Source: DASSNR01 sp036278935 (lineage in GTDB: Bacteria > Gemmatimonadota > Gemmatimonadetes > Gemmatimonadales > Gemmatimonadaceae). Taken from it: DNA of 6,594 bases. The translations under genes and the position numbers were made by a program. The stretch lies in the NCBI GenBank assembly GCA_036278935.1, contig DASUKA010000084.1, forward strand, positions 1 through 6,594. The letters are read 5' to 3'. The notes under the pieces were generated by a model, which made no database searches, was not told where the DNA came from, and was given only the letters and a program-made list of their open reading frames with translations. Shown one piece after another: positions 1-6,512 of the stretch. Within the stretch, counting starts at the first letter, position 1, and every line of letters begins with the position of its first letter.

Positions 1-1677
1 GTTCTGCGTCAGGTCCTTCGTCGGCGTCAGCTGGAAGACGTCCAGCCCCCGGGCGATCTCCGAGCCGTAGATGTAGCCGTTGTAGTAGTAACCCGCCCAG
101 TAGCCGCCGAGCACAAGCGAGTCCGCGCTGATCGGCCCGCGATCGAAGTAGGCGATCTCCTTCGGGTGCGCGGGGTCCGTCCAGTCGAAGACCGAGATGC
201 CGCCCTGGTACCAGCCCTGCACCATGATCGTGCGGCCCGGCACCGGGATCAGGCCCCCGTTGTGCGCCACGCAGTTCTCCTGCGGGGTCTGCGCGGCCGG
301 CACCTTGTAGTAGCCCACCTGGGTGAGCGAGTCATGCTGGAGCGTGAAGATCGCATCGGCGCCCCAGTCCTTGGGGTCCGAGGCCCGGCACTTGGGCTGC
401 GTGCCGCCGCCCCACTCATCGGTATAGAGGAGTGAGGAGGCGTCGTTGCTGAAGGTGGCCGAGTGCCAGAAGGAGAAGTTGGAGTCCGAGACGGCCTGGA
501 GGCGCACGGGGTGCGTGGGGTCCTGAATGTTGAGCAGGAGCCCGTAGCCCGAGCAGGCCCCGGCGGCCAGGTGGGCCCACGGATAAACCGTGATGTCATG
601 ACACTGCGACGGGCCCTGGTTCATGCTGCCGGAGGGCATGGGAATGTTGACTCCCAGTTGCCGGAGCGTGTCCATGACGGCGCGCGTGCGCGTGGTGTCA
701 CGGCGATCGATCATCACGTTCGAGAGGAGTTGCGCGATGCGATTCGAGTCCGCGGCCGTCGTTGTGGCGGGGAGCCCCAGCATGGGCAGGATGCGGCGCG
801 CTGCGTTCACTGCCGCCCCATTCGCGGTATCCGCGTACGCTGCCCCGTGCGTGGGCGCTGCCACCAGGTTGTTGAAAATGCGCGGGTGGCTGACGATCTT
901 CGCCTGCTCAGGGTGCGCCAGTGGAACCTTGATCACCTCAATGCGGAAGAGCGCGTTGGTGGGATCCGTGGTCAACTCGCCGCTCTCGCACCCCGGCATC
1001 TCCTTGGCCGAGCGCACCCGCGCGAGCCCCGACACGTACACGTAGACCACGCCCTTGTCTTCGGGGTCGGGCACGAGCGTGTGCGTGTGCGAGCCGCGGC
1101 AGGTCTGCACATCGGCCACCTGCTTGGGGTGCGCCGGGTCGGAGACATCGAAGATCCGGATGCCGAGCATGCGCGCCTTGCTCACCCGCGCGGTGTCCCC
1201 CTGCATCCCGCAATCCAGCCGACTCCTCGTGTTCTCCGCCGAGACGAAGAGCAGGTGGCCGTCGACCGAGACATCGCCCTGCTCGGTGAAGCAGGGATAG
1301 GCGGCCGCGAGCGTGGGTGAGGCGGGGTTGCTGATGTTCCAGATCTGCAAGCCGCTGAAGTTGCCCTGATACGCGTAGTCGCCTCCGAAGGCCAGATCGG
1401 AATTCGCGTACTGCAGCCCGCCCGGCTCGTTTGGCTTGAAGATATCGGGCTTGTTCTGGTGGGCAACGAGCTTGAGCCCCTCCGCGGCTGTGCCGGCATC
1501 ATAGAGCCCGGCCTTGAGCCCGACGCGCGGGTCGGTACCCGACGCCGTCGCGGAGGACGAGCCCGACGAGGGCGAAGAGGTGCATGCCGGCAGGGCGAGG
1601 GCCAGCGCGGCGAGCGTCAGCAGCCGGGCCCACCGCCCAGCCGGGGGATGCGGAGTAACGGGATGAAGAGCGGTCAT
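1..1677 (-). CDS. LVIVD-repeat beta-propeller lipoprotein, C-terminus cut by window edge
   Basis: Reading the minus strand from ATG at 1677 gives 559 codons without a stop up to position 1, so the gene continues off the left edge. The N-terminus has Arg15/Arg18, a hydrophobic stretch (19-29) and a lipobox-like LPAC ending at Cys32, followed by a Ser/Thr-rich linker: a lipoprotein signal. Four LVIVD-type repeats follow the pattern G-hydrophobic-x-DxxDPxxP, at about 109-127 (GLQIWNISNPASP), 172-190 (GIRIFDVSDPAHP), 379-396 and 493-511 (GISVFDWTDPAHP). The mature protein is rich in Cys (129, 156, 193, 230, 359, 375, 430, 469), suggesting disulfides in an exported protein. Residues about 269-355 form an Ala-rich, probably helical insertion between repeats. 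No Shine-Dalgarno is visible before the ATG, but no in-frame start exists just upstream and the signal peptide fits this one. The family is known from sequence; its biochemical role is not established and I assign none. The last repeat and the GLDVF segment near 544 suggest only a short C-terminal piece is missing. Confidence 0.87.
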   Translation of the reverse strand, partial: MTALHPVTPHPPAGRWARLLTLAALALALPACTSSPSSGSSSATASGTDPRVGLKAGLYDAGTAAEGLKLVAHQNKPDIFKPNEPGGLQYANSDLAFGGDYAYQGNFSGLQIWNISNPASPTLAAAYPCFTEQGDVSVDGHLLFVSAENTRSRLDCGMQGDTARVSKARMLGIRIFDVSDPAHPKQVADVQTCRGSHTHTLVPDPEDKGVVYVYVSGLARVRSAKEMPGCESGELTTDPTNALFRIEVIKVPLAHPEQAKIVSHPRIFNNLVAAPTHGAAYADTANGAAVNAARRILPMLGLPATTTAADSNRIAQLLSNVMIDRRDTTRTRAVMDTLRQLGVNIPMPSGSMNQGPSQCHDITVYPWAHLAAGACSGYGLLLNIQDPTHPVRLQAVSDSNFSFWHSATFSNDASSLLYTDEWGGGTQPKCRASDPKDWGADAIFTLQHDSLTQVGYYKVPAAQTPQENCVAHNGGLIPVPGRTIMVQGWYQGGISVFDWTDPAHPKEIAYFDRGPISADSLVLGGYWAGYYYNGYIYGSEIARGLDVFQLTPTKDLTQN

Positions 1678-1732
1678 GGCGTATGGGATGCGAAAGTGAG
1701 AGGGCCAACTGATGCGGCGTGCTTGTACTCGC

Positions 1733-1770
1733 CGCCCTCGCCACCGACGTCGCAGCTGATGGCGAGGGCG
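1733..1770 (-). terminator. GC-rich stem-loop between DinB gene and lipoprotein gene
   Basis: Positions 1733-1743 (CGCCCTCGCCA) and 1760-1770 (TGGCGAGGGCG) are exact reverse complements, giving an 11-bp stem with a 16-nt loop. It begins 33 bp past the DinB stop codon on the minus strand. No T-run follows on that strand, so it is not a classical intrinsic terminator; it could end or stabilise the DinB transcript or sit in the leader of the lipoprotein gene. The rest of the 126-bp gap (1678-1803) holds a 10-bp palindrome CCCGATCGGG at 1789-1798 and no convincing promoter for the lipoprotein gene. Confidence 0.4.
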
Positions 1771-1803
1771 CACTGTCCGGGCTGATCGCCCGATCGGGAC
1801 GCT

Positions 1804-2337
1804 TCAGCTCGCGTGGGCGCTCGCAGCAGCCAGCTCGCGATCATCGGCCGATGGACCATACAGGCCGGGTACGGCGGTGCCGGTGAGACGCAGGTAGACG
1901 ATGAGCTGGCCGCGATGATGAATGAGATGATTCATGGCGACGGAGCGATACGCGGCGACCTTGGGCAGCGTGCCGAGGTCATGGTCGCCGGCCTTGAGTG
2001 TCCACGCCTGCATGAGCTGCGTGTCCGTGGCGCCCGCGAGCGCCGTGCGTGCCTCGGCCACATTCGCCTCGAAGCGCGAGAGCATCTCGGCGTACGCAAA
2101 CGGCTCCTGCGTTTCGAACGGCTCGCCACCCGGAGGATAGAGATTCACCTCATCCTCGTGGATGATGCTCGGGATGAAGCGGACCAGATCTGTGATGTGG
2201 GTCGTGAGCTCGCCCAGGCTCATCGACTTCTCGTGCGGCTGCCAGCCGAGCCGGTCGGGGTTCGCGCGCTCGAGCGCCGTGCGCGTACTGGCCATCTCGT
2301 GGTCGAACTCCGGGAGGAGGGATTCGGCAATGGACAT
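1804..2337 (-). CDS. DinB-family (YfiT-like) four-helix metal-binding protein
   Basis: This encodes 177 residues, the usual size for the DinB/YfiT-like superfamily, which are four-helix-bundle proteins with a three-histidine metal site. The three expected histidines are visible: His47 in GELTTHITDL, and His137 and His141 in the HxxxH segment NHLIHHRGQL, followed by the typical hydrophobic helix IVYLRLTG. The C-terminal PGLYGPSADD is also typical. Superfamily members include DNA-damage-induced proteins and thiol-dependent transferases using bacillithiol, mycothiol or glutathione; the substrate cannot be read from sequence. I chose the ATG at 2337 because GGAG lies 5 nt upstream (2343-2346) and the protein then starts MSIAESLLPEFD, as in relatives. 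The frame stays open upstream to an ATG at 2499, but that would add an Arg-rich stretch overlapping the end of the propeller gene and unlike DinB proteins. An intermediate in-frame ATG pair (MMASSL) overlaps the possible promoter and is less likely. The protein is cytoplasmic, with no signal peptide. Confidence 0.88.
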   Translation of the reverse strand: MSIAESLLPEFDHEMASTRTALERANPDRLGWQPHEKSMSLGELTTHITDLVRFIPSIIHEDEVNLYPPGGEPFETQEPFAYAEMLSRFEANVAEARTALAGATDTQLMQAWTLKAGDHDLGTLPKVAAYRSVAMNHLIHHRGQLIVYLRLTGTAVPGLYGPSADDRELAAASAHAS

Positions 2338-2364
2338 GGGGTCTCCGAGGGTGAAAGTGCGCAA

Positions 2365-2391
2365 CGATGATGCGAGCGATGATGCCATCAT
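2365..2391 (-). promoter_or_regulatory. 9-bp direct repeat and overlapping palindrome upstream of DinB gene
   Basis: On the plus strand CGATGATGC occurs at 2365-2373 and again at 2377-2385, exactly 12 bp apart. The second copy overlaps the palindrome ATGATG-C-CATCAT at 2379-2391. The cluster lies 28-54 bp upstream of the chosen DinB start and overlaps the possible -10 box and start point, where a repressor site would be expected. An alternative reading is that it is an in-frame codon repeat (ASSLASSL) of a longer DinB N-terminus. Confidence 0.3.
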
Positions 2392-2418
2392 ACAGCGCAG
2401 CGGCCACCCTCCTGTCAA
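2387..2418 (-). promoter_or_regulatory. Candidate sigma-70-type promoter for the DinB gene
   Basis: Reading the minus strand, a perfect -35 TTGACA (2418-2413) is followed by TATGAT (2392-2387), a 5/6 match to the -10 consensus. The spacer is 20 bp, longer than the preferred 16-18, which lowers confidence. Transcription would begin near 2380, giving a leader of about 43 nt that includes the GGAG before the ATG at 2337. It sits in the 115-bp gap after the stop codon of the propeller gene, supporting independent expression of DinB. The remainder of this gap shows no terminator-like hairpin. Confidence 0.4.
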
Positions 2419-2452
2419 GCGAGCCCGCCAACCCCTTCCCGCCGCGACCCGC

Positions 2453-5400
2453 CTACGGCGCTCCCCCGGAGCCGATGCTGCACGCGGGCGGGTCCGCATT
2501 CGCCGCGGCGGGGAGCGCGGGGAGCCCTGCTTTCGCCAGCAGCGCGTTCACCTTCGGTACATCGGTCGCCCGCAACCGCTGCACCCCAGCCAGCGCGTTG
2601 TCGATCTCCTGACAGCTCACCTTGGCGGCCGCCAGGTCGCTGGCGGTGGGCTCCACATCGCCGAACTCCATGTCGTCCAGGTGACGCACGAGGTCGCGGT
2701 TGGCCGGCCCGAAGCCGCCATTGGGTCCGTCGGCCAGAGCGGACGCCTTCTGCTCCAGCGCGTGCGCGGCCGCCAGCAGCTGTGCGCTCCGCGACTGTCC
2801 CTTGGCTCGCGATTCGTCGGCGGCCAGCGCGTCGCGCAATGCTTGCAGCCGGTTGAACTCCTGGGTGCTCACGGCCATGCCAGCCATCATCCGCCGCTCG
2901 AACTGCGTTTGCGCGTCCAGCACGTGCTGCGACACGGATTCGCGCGGATCGTTCACGACGGTGAGCGACTGCGTGTACGTCTGTCCGCCCACGCGCAACT
3001 CCACGCGATACGTCCCCGGCACCACCAGCGGGCCGACGGGCTCGATGCGCGGCGTTTCCCCCTCAATGGCGTGCGAGTTCAGCGTGTATTCGGTGTAATC
3101 CAGCAGATTGCCGTAGTAGCCGTAGGGGAGCGCCGCCGGCGGCGGATAGCGCAGGTCCCAGGCAACACGGTGCATCCCGGCGGCGGTGCTCAGCACGATG
3201 GGCGGCTTGAACCAGTACATCGGGATGTTCGGCGGCGAAGTATCAGGCGGCGGAGCGATGCTCGAGTAGCGCCGCACGAGATGGTGCTGCGCGTCGTACA
3301 CCGAGAGTGTCACCGGGCCGGAGGCCGGCGTCTTCAGGTAGTAGTCGATGATCGCGCCCTCGGGCGGATTCTGCCCGGCCGGCACTTCGGGCGGCAGCGG
3401 CGTATCCTGGATGTTGTCCCAGCGCACTCGGTACGCGTGCTCGGGCTGATAGAGGTACGCGTTCGACGACGCGGTCATCACCGTGTGCAGCTGCCTGAGC
3501 GGCGTCACGTCATCCAGAATCCAGAGGCCTCGGCCGTAGGTGGAGATCACCAGGTCGTTGCCGTGGACATCCATGTCGCTCACGACGGTGGTGGGAAGAT
3601 TGAGCTGCAGCGACTGCCAGTGGTCGCCGGCGTCAAAGGAGACCCAGGCGCCGGTGACGGTGCCGGCATAGAGCAGGGTGGGATCCGCCGGATCCTCACG
3701 CACCACGCGCACCAGAGCGTCATCGGGCAACCCCGCCACGATCTCCGTCCAGTGCTGTCCGAAATCAGTGGTGCGGTAGATGTGCGGGTGGTCGTCGCCC
3801 GCCTCATCCACCGCGGCGTAAGCGGTGCCCGCGCTCCGGTGCGAGGGCTCGACGATGTTGACCGCCGAGCGGGGCCCGAGCCTGGTGGGCGTGACGTTCG
3901 TCCAGTGCGCGCCGCCATCGCGTGTGAGCTGGATCAGCCCGTTGCTCGTTCCCACCCAGATCTCGCCGGCCCTCACGGGCGACGGCGCCAGCGTCTGGAT
4001 GGACGGTCCGCGGCGGCGGCCGGTTGGCGCGCTCCGGCCGGCGCGTGCGGCGCGGGGCCGCGCGGTGAGGTCGGGGCTCACGTGGCGCCACGTGCGGGCG
4101 CCGTCGCTCGAGGCCAGCACGTACTGCGCCCCCATGTACAGCGTGTGGGGATCCTGCGGCGAGAAGGCCAGCGGCGGCGCGCCGCCAAAGCGATCATCCG
4201 GCGTGGGGGTGTACAGCACCGCCACCTGCCCCGTCTTCCGGTCGTAGCGCCGCAGCACGTGATACCATCCCTGTGTGTAGACCCAGCGATCGTTGAGCGG
4301 ATCGACCACGATGTAGCCGTCCTCGAAACCGCCCACCGATGCCCAGTCCTTGATGCGGATCTCGCCGAAATCGCTGCGGCTCAGCACGCAGGCGGTGCCG
4401 CTGTCCTGCTGCGGCGCGCACACGCGATACGGAAAGTGATGGTCGGTGGACACGCGGTAGAACTGCCCGTTGGGGATGTTGTACCACGGGGTCCACGTCT
4501 TGCCGCCGTCCATCGTGATGGTGGGGCCCTGGTCCACGCCCATGAGCATCCGCTGCGAGTTGGTGGGATCGATCCACAGATCGCGTGGATCGTCGCCGCC
4601 CGGCGAGCCCTTGTAGGCGATGAAGTGATGCCCGCCGTCGTCTGAACGATAGACCGCGGTGCCCATCAGGTAGAGGACGTCCGGATTCTTCGGATCGACG
4701 TAGATGAGACCGCCGGCGCTCAGAATCTGCCTGGTGCCCAGCGACCAGGTGGCGCCGCCGTCATTGGAGCGGTAGAGACCACCGGCATCCCGACCCGCGC
4801 CCTGCGCTTCCGCGTACACGCGCTGGCCATGCGTGCCTGAAGCGGTCGCCACCTCGAAGCCGCGCGCGGCGGTGGGGAGGCCGTGGCCGGCCACCGCGTG
4901 CCAGGTGACGCCCTCGTCGGTGGATTTGTAGATGCCGCTGCCCAGCGGCTTCAGCGAATCCCGCTGCGCGGGCGAAAGCCCGAACGCGCTGCGCTGGAAG
5001 ACGGCGTAGATCACGCGCGGATCGGCGTAGTCGTACGACATGTTGGACACGCCGGTGTAGGCATCCAGGTAGAGCACGTGCGTCCAACTGCGGCCGCCAT
5101 CCGTGCTGCGATACACGCCGCGCGCGCTGTTCACGCCGCCGCGCCGCGCGCCCAGCGAGGCGGCCAGCACGATGTCCGGGTTGTGGGGATCAACGACGAG
5201 CGAGGTGATATAGAGCGTCTTCTCGAGGCCGATGTGCTGCCACGTCGCGCCGGCATCGGTGGACTTGTACATCCCGTTGCCCGGCGTGAACGACCACCCC
5301 GTGGGGTCGCCCGTACCGACGTAGACAACGTTGGGGTTGGAGGGCGCCACCACCACGGCGCCGATGGACGCCACATGCTCGGCGTCGAAGACCGGCTTCC

Positions 5401-5686
5401 ACACCGTCCCGCCATCCGTGGTCTTCCAGACGCCGCCCTCGGGGAGGCCCAGATAGTAGATGGCGGGGTTGCCCGGGATGCCGGCGACGGCGTAGACGTT
5501 GCCCGCGCGGTAGGGTCCGATCGATCGCCAGCGCATGCCGGCGTAGTAGCGCGGAGTGATCCCCTGCGCGATGGCGGGCACCGGCGCGGCGAGTGCGGCC
5601 GCAGCCACGGCGAGGAGGCTGATCAGGATGGCGCGCGTGCGGGCGGATGGGGGCGCGGGCGCTGCGGCGGAGAGTTCGTGGCGCAT
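2453..5686 (-). CDS. Secreted BNR/Asp-box (VPS10/sortilin-like) beta-propeller protein
   Basis: A 1077-residue exported protein. Residues 1-40 form a signal peptide: Arg16/Arg18, hydrophobic core 19-38, likely cleavage after AIA40. Eleven Asp-box motifs (S/T-x-D-x-G-x-x-W type) place their Asp at 91, 144, 196, 257, 309, 350, 393, 528, 590, 641 and 685, indicating tandem propeller blades, possibly two propellers. The propeller part ends with YGRGLWILDDVTPLRQ (717-731), a hallmark of the large bacterial WD40/YVTN/BNR-like family annotated loosely as glycosyl hydrolase or photosystem-assembly-like. Residues about 785-910 resemble FlgD/Ig-like beta sandwiches (PASGPVTLSVYD, then PGTYRVELRVGG), and 915-1060 are mostly helical. 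A basic, Pro/Ala-rich insert (542-560) interrupts the blades. Asp-boxes are structural, so enzymatic activity cannot be inferred; GH74-like xyloglucanases share the fold, but I cannot identify catalytic residues. The ATG at 5686 is preceded by AAGGTAGA (5694-5701, 7 nt away) and places the signal peptide correctly. It is divergent from vapBC. Confidence 0.93.
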   Translation of the reverse strand: MRHELSAAAPAPPSARTRAILISLLAVAAAALAAPVPAIAQGITPRYYAGMRWRSIGPYRAGNVYAVAGIPGNPAIYYLGLPEGGVWKTTDGGTVWKPVFDAEHVASIGAVVVAPSNPNVVYVGTGDPTGWSFTPGNGMYKSTDAGATWQHIGLEKTLYITSLVVDPHNPDIVLAASLGARRGGVNSARGVYRSTDGGRSWTHVLYLDAYTGVSNMSYDYADPRVIYAVFQRSAFGLSPAQRDSLKPLGSGIYKSTDEGVTWHAVAGHGLPTAARGFEVATASGTHGQRVYAEAQGAGRDAGGLYRSNDGGATWSLGTRQILSAGGLIYVDPKNPDVLYLMGTAVYRSDDGGHHFIAYKGSPGGDDPRDLWIDPTNSQRMLMGVDQGPTITMDGGKTWTPWYNIPNGQFYRVSTDHHFPYRVCAPQQDSGTACVLSRSDFGEIRIKDWASVGGFEDGYIVVDPLNDRWVYTQGWYHVLRRYDRKTGQVAVLYTPTPDDRFGGAPPLAFSPQDPHTLYMGAQYVLASSDGARTWRHVSPDLTARPRAARAGRSAPTGRRRGPSIQTLAPSPVRAGEIWVGTSNGLIQLTRDGGAHWTNVTPTRLGPRSAVNIVEPSHRSAGTAYAAVDEAGDDHPHIYRTTDFGQHWTEIVAGLPDDALVRVVREDPADPTLLYAGTVTGAWVSFDAGDHWQSLQLNLPTTVVSDMDVHGNDLVISTYGRGLWILDDVTPLRQLHTVMTASSNAYLYQPEHAYRVRWDNIQDTPLPPEVPAGQNPPEGAIIDYYLKTPASGPVTLSVYDAQHHLVRRYSSIAPPPDTSPPNIPMYWFKPPIVLSTAAGMHRVAWDLRYPPPAALPYGYYGNLLDYTEYTLNSHAIEGETPRIEPVGPLVVPGTYRVELRVGGQTYTQSLTVVNDPRESVSQHVLDAQTQFERRMMAGMAVSTQEFNRLQALRDALAADESRAKGQSRSAQLLAAAHALEQKASALADGPNGGFGPANRDLVRHLDDMEFGDVEPTASDLAAAKVSCQEIDNALAGVQRLRATDVPKVNALLAKAGLPALPAAANADPPACSIGSGGAP

Positions 5687-5757
5687 GGTTGCATCTACCT
5701 TGGGGGCCGGTGGCCAGCGCCCCCATTATCGGATGGAGCACGGTGAAACACTTGCAT

Positions 5758-5786
5758 ATTGTATCCAATCGCGCATGCGCTGGCCA
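5758..5786 (-). promoter_or_regulatory. Candidate promoter for the propeller gene
   Basis: On the minus strand TGGCCA (5786-5781, 4/6 match to TTGACA) and TACAAT (5763-5758, 5/6 match to TATAAT) are separated by exactly 17 bp. Transcription would start near 5751, giving a leader of about 65 nt with the AAGGTAGA ribosome-binding site near its end. The spacer contains a perfect 10-bp palindrome, GCGCATGCGC (5771-5780). The rest of the 179-bp divergent region holds the vapB operator candidate at its right end and nothing else I can support. Confidence 0.35.
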
Positions 5787-5837
5787 GAGCGTCCGTGGTG
5801 GTGCGATCCTCCGCCGCCTCCTCGCCCCCTCGCCTAC

Positions 5838-5865
5838 GGCATATATGGCGAGTAATATATATGCC
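5838..5865 (+). promoter_or_regulatory. Inverted repeat abutting the vapB start: likely VapB operator
   Basis: GGCATATAT (5838-5846) and ATATATGCC (5857-5865) form a perfect 9-bp inverted repeat with a 10-bp spacer; the right arm ends at the base before the vapB ATG. AT-rich inverted repeats overlapping the promoter are the known mode of binding by ribbon-helix-helix antitoxins, alone or in complex with VapC, for autoregulation. The site stands out as an AT-rich island in GC-rich DNA. Within it, TAATAT (5853-5858) could serve as a -10 box for a nearly leaderless vapB transcript, but no matching -35 is evident. Confidence 0.6.
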
Positions 5866-6099
5866 ATGGAACGCACCACCATCTTCGTCGATTCCGATTT
5901 GCTCCGCCAGGCCCGGCGCCGCGCGCGGCAGGAGGGAAAGAGCTTTGCCGCGGTCGTCCGCGAAGCGCTTGCCGCCTACGTGTCCGGTACCGCCCACGCC
6001 GGCGGCCAGCTCCCCAGCGTCACCGGCCGCTTTGCCAGCGGCGCGAGCGACACCTCCGAGCGTGTGGACGAGTTGCTCTGGACGGAGCCGCACGGGTGA
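5866..6099 (+). CDS. vapB: VapB-type ribbon-helix-helix antitoxin
   Basis: A 77-residue protein typical of VapB antitoxins. Residues 2-9 (ERTTIFVD) form the DNA-binding beta strand, and 11-23 and 26-40 (SFAAVVREALAAYV) form the two helices of a ribbon-helix-helix/CopG fold. The C-terminal tail, with RFASGASDTSERVDELL (55-71), matches the segment that in VapB proteins wraps the toxin and blocks its PIN active site. It would dimerise on the inverted repeat immediately upstream and repress its own operon. The next gene starts inside its stop codon (GTGA overlap, 6096-6099), the usual translational coupling of vapBC. The ATG at 5866 gives the family's N-terminus; an in-frame ATG at 5845 would add MASNIYA and lies inside the operator. 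Neither start has a good Shine-Dalgarno, so leaderless translation is possible. The antitoxin frame appears intact. Confidence 0.85.
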   Translation: MERTTIFVDSDLLRQARRRARQEGKSFAAVVREALAAYVSGTAHAGGQLPSVTGRFASGASDTSERVDELLWTEPHG

Positions 6100-6507
6100 C
6101 CGCCATCGCCGATACCGGCGTACTCTACGCGCTCATGGATCGCGACGACGCCTGGCACGCGCGCGTCCGCTCGTGGTGGGAGCGGACGCGCGAGCACGTG
6201 CTCGTGCCGGTCACCGTGCTCCCGGAGATCACCTACCTTCTCGCCCGCCGGCTGGGCGCGCTGGCCGAGCTCGAGTTCACACGCGCCGTGGCGGCGGGGG
6301 AGTTCACCGTCGAGGCGCTGCTCGATGAGGACATCGCGCGCCGCCGCCATCATGGCGGTCTACAGCGACACGCCGCTCGGCTTCGTCGATGCGACCGTGG
6401 CGGCCATGGCTGAGCGCCTGCGCGTCCTCAGTCTCCTGACGACGGACCGGAGCCACTTCACGCTCATCCGGCCACGGCACGCGGACGGCTTCCGGCTGCT
6501 ACCGTAG
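6096..6507 (+). pseudogene. vapC: VapC-type PIN-domain toxin, frameshifted
   Basis: PIN-domain ribonuclease toxin cognate to the adjacent VapB. It starts at GTG 6096 with GGAG 8 nt upstream (6084-6087). The first frame encodes IADTGVLYALMDRDDAWH and VLPEITYLLARR, supplying PIN acidic residues Asp6 and Glu44, then loses similarity after about residue 82 and stops at 6413 (105 residues). The C-terminal half continues in the next frame to the TAG at 6505-6507: YSDTPLGFVDATVAAMAERL and LLTTDRSHFTLIRPRH, carrying the remaining PIN aspartates (FVD, TTD). The shift lies near 6333-6347 in a CG-rich repeat tract (GCGCGCCGCCGCC). Loss of one CG dinucleotide would explain it and restoring it gives a 137-residue protein, the normal VapC length; a one-base insertion is the alternative. 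As written, neither fragment has the full metal-binding site, so the toxin should be inactive unless the base calls are wrong or ribosomes shift frame. Confidence 0.82.
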
Positions 6508-6512
6508 CGCCC

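Noticed and set aside
463..1320. A 285-codon plus-strand open frame opposite the lipoprotein gene
   Set aside because: The minus strand has an uninterrupted 559-codon frame with a lipobox and LVIVD repeats; the plus-strand product is an Arg-rich shadow.
2338..2499. N-terminal extension of the DinB protein to an ATG at 2499
   Set aside because: It would overlap the propeller gene's end, encode an Arg-rich stretch foreign to the family, and ignore the GGAG-supported start at 2337.
2162..4645. An 827-codon open frame on the plus strand opposite the propeller and DinB genes
   Set aside because: It is antisense to two well-supported genes, is dominated by Arg/His/Gly/Val as expected of a shadow frame in GC-rich DNA, and shows no domain, signal peptide or coherent hydrophobic pattern.
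2453..5686. Calling the large propeller protein a glycosyl hydrolase or sialidase
   Set aside because: Asp-boxes define the fold, not catalysis, and I could not identify a catalytic residue set.
5647..5865. N-terminal extension of VapB to an ATG at 5647
   Set aside because: It would run through the propeller gene's start, both promoter candidates and the operator; the VapB fold begins at 5866.
6325..6507. A separate 60-residue gene starting at ATG 6325
   Set aside because: Its sequence is the C-terminal half of a PIN domain and completes the upstream vapC fragment, so it is part of a frameshifted gene.
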